NCBI GenBank assembly: GCA_037147235.1
Contig: JBAWVO010000017.1
Span: 1-42,212, forward strand
Reading direction: 5' to 3'
Length of the DNA stretch: 42,212 nt
Origin: JANXQG01 sp037147235
GTDB lineage: Bacteria > Planctomycetota > Planctomycetia > Pirellulales > Thermoguttaceae
Position numbers and translations under genes: made by a program. The notes under the pieces are model-generated. The model was not told the DNA's origin. It saw only the letters and a list, made by a program, of their open reading frames with translations, and searched no databases. This document shows positions 7,946-15,800 of this stretch, in pieces; within the stretch, counting starts at the first letter, position 1, and every line of letters begins with the position of its first letter.

Positions 7946-9336
7946 GTCTTACAACGCAATCTTCCAGCCTCGTTGACCGTATTCTCGACTGTTTTCCGAG
8001 TGGGACCTATGCCCTCAGCGGACTGTTGCGACTGCTGGACATCGTCGAGAGTCGCTCGGTCGAGACGGCCGCCGTCGAGTGCCGCACCCAGCCACGGATG
8101 TTGGTCAATCCCGACTTCGTCGACCGCCGCGCGGCTACCCCCGAAAAACTCCTGATGCTCGTGATGCACGAGTTGCACCATGTGTTGCTTGGGCACACGC
8201 GGCTCTTCCCACGCGTGACCGACGTCGATAACCTGGTGTTTGATGCCATCATCAACGCCTTGCTCTGCCGCATGTTTCCTGCCGCAGAACACATGTCCTT
8301 TTTTACCGAGATGTATGATGAGAATAATTTCCCCGACTGCCTACTGCGGCCGCCGGTCGACTGGGATCTCGATATGCCGGTTTCTCTACCACCCCCCTTG
8401 AGAGAACCCGAGATGCATAAGCTTGCCGAGGCATACCGAGCCCTTTACTCGCCCAAAGGTGCCTGTTATGAAGATCTCTACGATGCCCTGCGGGAGACGG
8501 TAGGCGACCTGCTGGCCAGCACTGTATTTCTCGTCGGCGATCATAAGGACATCCTCCAGAAAGGCATGGCGTCCGCGGACGGCCATCTCGACCAGCGATC
8601 GCCGATCCTGCTGGATATCATCCGCCAGATTGTGGAGCAATGGCCCCAGCCGCCCGATCCAATCGCCGGACGTTCGCTCTCGGATTTGTTGAAAAGTGAG
8701 TCCGTGCGGCCACAGACGCAGCCGTCCAGTCGGGCCATCCTGCGAAGCCTCATCCGCCGCATCGCCGACTTGCAGGGAGAGGCCAGTTCCGGCTGGATTA
8801 CGAGTAACGATCCCAGTGAGATCATGACGCCGATTCTTGCGACGGATCGCCGGTCGATCGTCCTCGGTGCGCTGGGCAAGCCGCCAATCCTGCACCGCGG
8901 CCAACTCGCCATACCGCGCCGCATTCGCGCCGGGAGCAAGGTGCATGTGTACGTTGACGTGAGCGGTAGCATCGCCGGCCTCAAAGGCGCTTTGTACGGT
9001 GCCGTGTTGGATTGCCGCGACTGGGTCTATCCCACGGTCCACCTGTTCTCCACACGCGTAGTCGATGTGTCGCTGGCCCAACTTCGACAAGGAATCTGCG
9101 AGACGACCGGCGGGACCGATATTAGGTGTGTCGCCCAGCACCTCCAGCAACATCGCGTCCGGCGTGCCGTACTACTGACCGATGGCTATGTCGGCCCACC
9201 TACCGGCGAGCACTACGAAACTCTGTCCCGGGTGAAGCTGGGTGTGGCCCTCACCCCCGGCGGCTCGACACGCACGGATTTGAAAAATGTGACCGATCAC
9301 TGGGTACAACTTCACGCATCAAGGAGCAAGTTATGA
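7942..9336 (+). CDS. Metallopeptidase-like / VWA-domain protein (DUF2201-like)
   Basis: The start at 7942 overlaps the upstream stop by ATGA and gives 464 residues. The N-terminal half has HELHH at 76-80 and a further His at 85, an HExxH zinc motif of the putative metallopeptidase domain found in DUF2201-type proteins. The C-terminal half is a VWA-like domain with MIDAS residues DVSGS at 339-343, Thr392 in GGTD and Asp414 in LTDGY, so it should bind a divalent metal and a protein ligand. Such proteins pair with MoxR ATPases, and the MoxR gene is in the same operon. No signal peptide is present, so it acts in the cytoplasm. Whether the HExxH site cuts protein or only binds metal cannot be told. 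Confidence 0.85.
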   Translation: MSLTTQSSSLVDRILDCFPSGTYALSGLLRLLDIVESRSVETAAVECRTQPRMLVNPDFVDRRAATPEKLLMLVMHELHHVLLGHTRLFPRVTDVDNLVFDAIINALLCRMFPAAEHMSFFTEMYDENNFPDCLLRPPVDWDLDMPVSLPPPLREPEMHKLAEAYRALYSPKGACYEDLYDALRETVGDLLASTVFLVGDHKDILQKGMASADGHLDQRSPILLDIIRQIVEQWPQPPDPIAGRSLSDLLKSESVRPQTQPSSRAILRSLIRRIADLQGEASSGWITSNDPSEIMTPILATDRRSIVLGALGKPPILHRGQLAIPRRIRAGSKVHVYVDVSGSIAGLKGALYGAVLDCRDWVYPTVHLFSTRVVDVSLAQLRQGICETTGGTDIRCVAQHLQQHRVRRAVLLTDGYVGPPTGEHYETLSRVKLGVALTPGGSTRTDLKNVTDHWVQLHASRSKL

Positions 9337-10451
9337 TTTACGCTGCCGAATACGTCCTGCCGGGACATCCCGACAAACTTTGCGACGCGATTGCCGACGC
9401 ACTGGTCGAGGAAGCCGCACGCCGGGAAGAGCAAGCCTTGTGCGGTGTCGAGGTCGCCGTACATCGCTGTGCCGTCTTTGTCACCGGGCGGATCGCCTGC
9501 CGCGATGCGGAGACGATCGACGTGCCCCACATTGTCCGCGAGGTGTACGCCAGTGCCGGTTATGATAATCCCTGGCATCCCCAGTCTGAGGAGCTGTCGA
9601 TCCATACCGACCTCTGCCTGGGCGCGCTCAATGAGGGGGAGGCCGAGTTCCGCAGTATTGCCGACGACCAATCGATCGTGACCGGCTACGCCGTGGACCT
9701 GCCCGGGACTAACTACCTACCCCCGGAACAGTGGCTGGCCGCCCGGCTGGCCACGCAGTTGCGGCAACTCCGTACACAGCGGCCTGATTTGCAACTCGGC
9801 CCGGACGGCAAGGTACTCGTTCTGCTGGAGTCCGAGGGCGATCGGTGGTGCCTGACGGGCTTCAGCACGTCGCTTCACCACGCCCCGGACACGAACCCCA
9901 TCGAGCTTCATCGGGCGATCCTTAACCTGCTCGGTAGACAACTCGCAGAGGCTGAGGCGGCGATCCCAGGCTTTGATCCTAAACTCCCGGAGACCGTGAT
10001 CGTCAATGGTGCCGGCAATTTCGTGGTGGGCGGCCCGGAGGGGGACAACGGGCTCAGCGGCAAAAAACTGGTGGTTGACGCCTACGGCCCACGGGTCGCC
10101 ATCGGTGGCGGTGCCCTTTCGGGCAAGGATTTTTTCAAGGCCGACCGGGCCGGGGCGATCCTCGCCCGCCGGCTGGCCAAAGCGGCGGTGATGACCGGGG
10201 CTGCACTGGAGTGTCGGGCAACTCTGGCATTCTTTCCTGGGGCCACCGCGGCGAAGATTGTCTCCCTAACGAACGAGCGCGGCGAACAATTAGATGCCGG
10301 CCGCTGGGGTCGATTGATGAATTTGTCTTTGCAGTCCGTTGGCTGTCGTTATGCACGAACGCCCAACTTGGCCGAGGTTGCCCGTTGGGGGCACTTCACC
10401 TTGCTTGATCGCCCCTGGGAGCGAATCTCCCTAAATGGCGCAGAAATCTGA
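9333..10451 (+). CDS. Divergent S-adenosylmethionine synthetase paralogue
   Basis: Beginning at 9333 (AAGGAG six bases before, ATGA overlap with the VWA gene) the protein has 372 residues. It follows the MetK fold: GHPDK at 11-15, DGK at 148-150 for the Asp-x-Lys pair, a GGPEGDNGLSGKK block ending at 235, and GALSGKDFFKADR at 250-262 keeping both Lys and the Asp. Key changes from the canonical enzyme are DDQSIVTGYA in place of the GDQGMMFGYA loop, Lys234 where MetK has Arg, and a shortened, different central region. Most phosphate-binding residues remain, so an enzyme is likely, perhaps with altered substrate or product handling. A non-catalytic partner of the adjacent MetK, as seen with eukaryotic MAT regulatory subunits, is the alternative. 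Confidence 0.85.
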   Translation: MIYAAEYVLPGHPDKLCDAIADALVEEAARREEQALCGVEVAVHRCAVFVTGRIACRDAETIDVPHIVREVYASAGYDNPWHPQSEELSIHTDLCLGALNEGEAEFRSIADDQSIVTGYAVDLPGTNYLPPEQWLAARLATQLRQLRTQRPDLQLGPDGKVLVLLESEGDRWCLTGFSTSLHHAPDTNPIELHRAILNLLGRQLAEAEAAIPGFDPKLPETVIVNGAGNFVVGGPEGDNGLSGKKLVVDAYGPRVAIGGGALSGKDFFKADRAGAILARRLAKAAVMTGAALECRATLAFFPGATAAKIVSLTNERGEQLDAGRWGRLMNLSLQSVGCRYARTPNLAEVARWGHFTLLDRPWERISLNGAEI

Positions 10452-10507
10452 AAATTGGAAGTCTGAATCGTGTATCATCTCATACCAAGAGAAAAGGAGT
10501 ATCTTTC

Positions 10508-11683
10508 ATGTACTTATGGACCAGTGAATTTGTATCGAAGGGACATCCGGACAAGGTCGCCGACCAGATCGCCGATGCTGTCCTGGATTCTTACCTGACC
10601 GGCGACCCGGAGTCGCGGGTTGCCTGCGAAGTGACCATCACCAAGGACCTCGTTCTGGTTACCGGTGAAGTCAACTCGCTCGCGAAACCGAACATCGAAG
10701 ATGTCGTCAAGTCCACTTTGAAGGACATCGGCTACGATCGGCCGGAGACCGGCTTCGATGTGCATCGCTGTGAGCTTATCAACCGACTGCACGCCCAGGC
10801 AGCGGAGATCGGCGGGGCTGTCAACAAAGGCGGTCGTGGCGGCGAATTGGGGGCGGGCGACCAGGGCATGATGTTCGGCTTTGCCACGGCCGAGACCCTG
10901 TGCCACATGCCGTCCGCAATCTATCTGGCCAGGGAGATCATCCGCACCCTGGAGGCCGACCGCCAGACGAACCCCGACACGCCCTTTTTTCCTGACGCCA
11001 AAAGTCAGGTCACTTTGGCACTCCACGATGATGGGACCTTGGATCATGTTCATACGATCGTGGTCTCGGCCTGCCACCGGAGCAAGTACACGGTGGATAT
11101 GGTCCGCGATTACGTCAAGGAGCTGATTCTCCGTAGGATGCTTCCCAATCTCCCGGAGCCAATGCTTCGTGACGCCTTCGACAAGGCAAAGTACATCCTC
11201 AACCCGGCAGGCGCATGGCACGAGGGCGGCCCAGTCTCCGACACGGGATTGAGCGGCCGCAAGATCGTGGTCGATAACTACGGGGCCGACTGCCCGATCG
11301 GCGGCGGTTCATTTAGCGGCAAAGATTCGTCGAAGGTAGATCGCAGCGGGGCCTACGCCGCTAGGCACATCGCCAAGAACCTAGTGGCTGCCGGCCTGGG
11401 ATCGTCTGCCCAGGTACAGGTCGCCTACGCTATTGGCCTGATTGAACCCGTCTCGCTACGCGTGCGGGTCGAAAATGGGCAAGCCCGCCGGGATTACAGC
11501 GATTTGGTGAAGCAGTCCGTTTCCTTGACGCCACGGGCCATCATCGAGCGGTTCCACCTCGACCGGCCGATCTTCGGCCCGACAGCGGCTGGCGGGCATT
11601 TTGGCCGCGAGCCAGAAGGTGACTATTTCGGCTGGGAAAAACTCGACCTGGCGGAGGTATTCCAGTCCTGGAAGATACAATAG
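10508..11683 (+). CDS. metK: S-adenosylmethionine synthetase
   Basis: The 391-residue protein makes S-adenosylmethionine from methionine and ATP in the cytoplasm. All signature blocks are present: GHPDK at 12-16, GDQGMMFGFA at 117-126, PDAKSQVT at 162-169, GLSGRK ending at 252, and GGGSFSGKDSSKVDRS at 265-280. Length and residues match ordinary bacterial MetK. AGGAG lies eight bases before the ATG. It is the last gene of the operon, 56 bases after the divergent paralogue, and is presumably under the SAM riboswitch far upstream; no separate promoter is obvious in the short gap. Tandem placement with a paralogue raises the chance of mixed complexes, since MetK works as a dimer of dimers. Confidence 0.96.
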   Translation: MYLWTSEFVSKGHPDKVADQIADAVLDSYLTGDPESRVACEVTITKDLVLVTGEVNSLAKPNIEDVVKSTLKDIGYDRPETGFDVHRCELINRLHAQAAEIGGAVNKGGRGGELGAGDQGMMFGFATAETLCHMPSAIYLAREIIRTLEADRQTNPDTPFFPDAKSQVTLALHDDGTLDHVHTIVVSACHRSKYTVDMVRDYVKELILRRMLPNLPEPMLRDAFDKAKYILNPAGAWHEGGPVSDTGLSGRKIVVDNYGADCPIGGGSFSGKDSSKVDRSGAYAARHIAKNLVAAGLGSSAQVQVAYAIGLIEPVSLRVRVENGQARRDYSDLVKQSVSLTPRAIIERFHLDRPIFGPTAAGGHFGREPEGDYFGWEKLDLAEVFQSWKIQ

Positions 11684-11695
11684 TTTGCTCTGATA

Positions 11696-11756
11696 GGCTA
11701 TCCGCCCCCCTCTCCTTCCGGGAGAGGGGGGCAGGATTCCAGCTTTTCGGATAGCC
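11696..11756 (+). terminator. Nested inverted repeat after metK
   Basis: An inner stem pairs GCCCCCCTCTCC (11704-11715) with its exact complement at 11721-11732 around a 5-base loop. An outer 9-bp repeat, GGCTATCCG (11696-11704) and CGGATAGCC (11748-11756), brackets it. The inner stem is very stable and ends the operon well, though no T-run follows at once. It could also be a small dispersed palindrome. Confidence 0.55.
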
Positions 11757-11759
11757 ACT

Positions 11760-11799
11760 GAGAACGGATGGCCTTTCGTCGGTTCTCTGGTAAATTTTT
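11760..11799 (+). terminator. Possible terminator hairpin with T-run
   Basis: GAGAAC (11760-11765) pairs with GTTCTC (11782-11787), with further partial pairing inside. TGGTAAATTTTT follows. This resembles a weak intrinsic terminator and may work with the nested repeat just before it. Confidence 0.35.
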
Positions 11800-11825
11800 G
11801 AGGAAGTTTTCTCCTTTAATATAGG
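11798..11825 (+). promoter_or_regulatory. Candidate promoter of the SGNH hydrolase gene
   Basis: TTGAGG (11798-11803) and TATAGG (11820-11825) are 16 bases apart and lie just before the ATG at 11836. The start of transcription would fall very close to the start codon, which makes this only a modest candidate. Confidence 0.3.
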
Positions 11826-11835
11826 GTAACATTCA

Positions 11836-12522
11836 ATGAATCACATCGTTCTGTTAGGCGACTCGATTTTTGACAACGCCGTCTACGTACACCAGGAACG
11901 GGGTGAAGAGCCGGTGATCAACCAACTGCAGACCCGGATCTCCCCCGAGTGGACTGCTACGCTCGTTGCGCACGACGGTGATGTCGTGCGCAGCGTAAAG
12001 GAGCAACTCAAACGCATGCCCAAGGGTGCTTCCCATTTGGTGATCAGCGTGGGCGGTAACAACGCCTTGGTACAAGGGCATATCCTACAGGAACCGGCAC
12101 GTTCGATGGGTGAGGCACTGGCGAATCTGGCTCGGACCAAAGCCGACTTCCGTCGCGATTACCGTGAGATGCTGCAATCCGTCTGCGCCCTTGGGAAGCC
12201 GGCGGTCGTCTGCACCGTTTACGACCAGTTCTCGCTTTTCAACGAGAAGGACGTGCCGGGTGGACATGAGGTCTTGCTTGCAGCCTTATCCGTGTTCAAC
12301 GACGTGATCATCGACGAGGCAGTCCGTGCCCGGATACCTGTGCTCGATCTGCGTCGGATCTGTGACCAAAGCACCGACTATTCCGACATATCCCCCATCG
12401 AACCGTCAGCTAGCGGTAGCGCGAAGATTGCCAAGGCGATCTTGCGAATTGTTGCGACACACGACTTCTCCCGTAGGCAAACCGTCGTATTCGGCAAAGA
12501 ACTCCTGGCGGAAGGGAAGTGA
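11836..12522 (+). CDS. SGNH/GDSL-type hydrolase-like protein
   Basis: The 228-residue protein begins with the block I nucleophile motif GDSIFDN (Ser10) and has SVGGNNA near residues 72-78, matching block III of the SGNH fold. Where many members have the catalytic D-x-x-H, it has SDISPIEPSASGSAKIA, a variant seen in some SGNH proteins that lacks the usual His. It therefore may be an esterase or acyl hydrolase with a changed catalytic set, or inactive. There is no signal peptide, so it is cytoplasmic, unlike many lipases of this family. It follows the SAM operon after two hairpins and probably has its own promoter, so a shared pathway is only suggested. Confidence 0.75.
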   Translation: MNHIVLLGDSIFDNAVYVHQERGEEPVINQLQTRISPEWTATLVAHDGDVVRSVKEQLKRMPKGASHLVISVGGNNALVQGHILQEPARSMGEALANLARTKADFRRDYREMLQSVCALGKPAVVCTVYDQFSLFNEKDVPGGHEVLLAALSVFNDVIIDEAVRARIPVLDLRRICDQSTDYSDISPIEPSASGSAKIAKAILRIVATHDFSRRQTVVFGKELLAEGK

Positions 12523-12894
12523 GCTGCCATCTTTTTCAATGCGTCAACCGCTACGAAGCTAGGCGGTTTTCAACTGCTCTCGAAGGATTATGTGTCGGCG
12601 GTTGGTTGCCCAACATGGTGGGGGCATTTCGTAGGTTTTCCCAGGATGGCAGCCAGAGGCTGCTTGGCTTTCTCCAATCGATTCCCTACAATGGCGATCA
12701 CTCGAAACCCATCGTGTCGACAGTCCAGAGGATTGGGTAAAATGGGTATTCAATTCACTCCAGTGACCACAGCCCGTAGCGATCGTGTCGCAGGTCAGGC
12801 AATCGACAGGGTGGCGATGAGATGGCGAAGCACGAACAGGAACCAATAGCTGGCACGCGTAACCCGTTCGACTTCTCGACTAGTTTGAGGAACT
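12523..12894. other. Intergenic region, no supported gene
   Basis: About 370 bases lie between the hydrolase gene and the membrane ATPase gene. Short open frames occur on both strands, none with a ribosome-binding site or recognisable motif. Base composition looks gene-like, so this may be a decayed gene or transposon remnant, but nothing proves it. GAGGA just before 12895 serves the next gene. Confidence 0.4.
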
Positions 12895-15800
12895 ATGAGT
12901 GGATTTGGCAATAGCGTCAGCACGATGATGCTCCTGTTTTTGCATACGGGGGTGTTCATATTTGGCAATGCAGTGGCAGTTGGGGCGGAGAGATCTTCGG
13001 ACTGCATTGAAATCCCCCTCCGACACGCAGAAACCTGCTACTGGCTGGGAATCGCAGACCGAGGCGACTTACGGACTTTCGAGGTGGGAAAACGGCAATT
13101 GGCGCACGCCTGGAAAGTTCTGAAGTCCAGCGGTGTGTCTGACGTCGAGGCGGCAAAATTGGCTGGCCAAATTACGGCTGTGGAACATGACCTGGCGGAA
13201 CAAGCGGCTCTGGCTCGCGGCACGTTGTACGGGACGTTCCCACTGGCCCGGATTTCCGCCGTCAAGCCGCTTGGTGACTCGGACGCTGCCAACTACGAGC
13301 TCGTGGCCGATCCGACGATTACGGCGATGGATGCCGCAGCCAAGGGCTTGATCGCACACTTTGAGCAGCCGCGGGCCGGAATACGCCAACTCGATACCGT
13401 GGTGGTAACCGTTCCGCGGAACCTGCAATTTGAGAATCGCCTGATCTATTCGCTAAACGCCTCATCGAAGTTTGCGATGCATAGCTTTCGGGAAGTGTCG
13501 GGGGCACTCACTGAGTCAGAACTGGCTGAATTGAGCGTCGGACGAGTCACACCGGCAGTCAGAACATCACTCATGCATGCATTAGACGCCCCAGGCCTGC
13601 TCGTGATCGTTGCGCGGCTGAACGACGTGGCCGACGACATCTACGCCTATACGCTCGAAGGCAAGGTGTTCAGGACGGCGAGCGAGGCGTCATGGGAGCG
13701 AATCTCGGTCAACGGTTTCAGCCGCGATCGCCGAGACCGCCTCGTTTGGCTCGTTCTCAACAATTTGGCGATGCTGGCGGCCGGCTACCTCGGCTATGCC
13801 CTGGCGGCTTACGGCCAACGGACAACAAGGACTGCGTTTTCTCTGCGCAATCTGCTTTTGTTGCCGTTGGTGGGTTTTGCGGTGGGTCGTCTGACACCCT
13901 TGGCTTTTCTGCCAATAATTGGCTCTATTCGCCCGGGCCCGCAAACGGCAGCCTCGCTCTCATTCTGGCTACCCTGTCTGGCCGGACTAGTTTTCGTGAT
14001 TGGGCCGCTTTTCGTATACTGGGCCGTTTCGGCCCGTCTGGCTCGCTTCTGGTCGAGCGTTCATTTGCTCGGACGGGGCGGTGCTGTATTCGCCGCCATC
14101 GGTGCGGGGGCGGCGGCAGCTCTTGGCGATCCTCTGCTATTGTACCTGGACCAAGGCCAGTTGGTGTGTTTGGTCTCGCTTGCAATAAGTGTTATTGCCA
14201 TTGCATACGTTGCGGGCCGGGCTCTGGACAGTGCGGATCCCTTGCGATGGGAGCTAATTTTAGCAGCACCGCTCTTTGCTGCAGCGATGGGGGCGGCGGT
14301 GTTTCACGCTGAAGCCGTCTGGCTGGAACTACTCGCGCTGTTGACAATCGCCAGCGTTTTTGGACTCGCCAGGTTTACCCGGACCAAACCACACCGGCAG
14401 TTAGCAGTCGGTTCGGGGGAAGACGCAGAGGCATTGCGTCTCGTCCCTGCGGTTCCAGCCGACCTGCCTTCGCTCATCGCCCGCACTGCGAGTCCTTGTT
14501 ATCAGAAGTTCTCGTTTTATGAGGATGCATGGCAACATTTGTCCGAGGTGTGTGAAGGCCGCGTTTGCCATCTGGCCTTGTTCGGTGCCCGGGGGGCTGG
14601 GAAAACAGCGACCGCCGAGACGCTGCTGGAACAATTGAAGGGCGAGTTGCAGCAGCGGAACCTGGAGCCACTGGTATTTAAGGGAACATGTTCGCGTCCA
14701 ATGGGCGAGCCCACACCCTACGCGCCCTTCCGCCAAGCGATGGCCCAGTGTTTTGCCGTCAACTTAATGGCCCCGGCCGAGCCGAAACTCGAACAAATCG
14801 GTCGGACACTAGGCGGTGCGCTGGGATCGATCGTCCCATTCGCCAGCATCCTCTTTCCCGCCTCTACGGACGACGGCGAATCGGCCGCGAGGCAAAAGGA
14901 GATCGTCAATTCGCTGGTCTGGAAGCTGGGCGAGATGGCCAAAACCAGACCCGTGCTCCTGCTGCTCGACGATGTTCAATGGCTCGATGCGCCATCCAAG
15001 GAACTGCTTAATCACCTGCTCGCCAGCTTTAGCCATGGCGAGCCGACACGTTTTGCCATATTGCTTACGGCAGATGAAAAGGCATCTTTGGCGGACCTGG
15101 ATAAGGATCTCCCGCAACATTCGATGGAGATCAAATATCCAATCAAAACGGAGCGGTCGCAGATCCTGGTGGGGGGGGTCGGGCTGGAACCTTTGGTGGC
15201 AGAAGAAATCCTGGACCACGTGGGTGAGCCAACGCAGTCTCACGGCGGGCTGCTTTGGCTTTTCCAGACTGTCGGCAATCTGGCACGCGCCGAGGCGCTG
15301 GTCGGCACGCCCCAGGGTTTCACTTGGAGGGAAGGCCACTGGCCCGCCGGCTTTCCCGTTCCTGGGCACATGCGGGCGATGCTCGAAGAGCAACTGGCTC
15401 GGGTCGCCGAATACCGCACAATTATTGAGTGCGCAGCCTGCGAGGGGCGAGAGTTCCATGCAAGCGTTCTGGCCGAGGCCCTCGGCAGGCCACGTCTGGA
15501 ACTGTTAATGGCGTTGGGTGAGATCGAACGTCGTACGGGGCTCTTGCACGACGTCCGTGACCAGGATGACTTGTATGCCTTCCAATCTTCGTTCCTTCTG
15601 GAAGTCGTTCGCAACCAGTTGGAGATTTTCGGGCATGGTCCGCGTAATCTCGACGTACCGCAAATCGTCCGCGAGTACCACGCGTGTCTGGCCGCCGCTT
15701 TGGAGGCGACCCTGGAGAAGAACACAAGCCGATTCTACGAGATCGCAAACCACTATTATGCAGCAGGATCACGATACGCCGCACGGGGTATGGAATTCTG

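Noticed and set aside
8386..9153. Long open frame on the minus strand (255 codons)
   Set aside because: It is antisense to the VWA gene, whose motifs are certain; long shadow frames are common in GC-rich genes.
9126..9332. Longer start for the SAM synthetase paralogue
   Set aside because: It lies wholly inside the VWA gene in another frame; the ATGA at 9333 has AAGGAG at good spacing and starts where MetK homology starts.
10514..11221. Long open frame on the minus strand opposite metK
   Set aside because: It is antisense to a fully conserved MetK and has no motifs.
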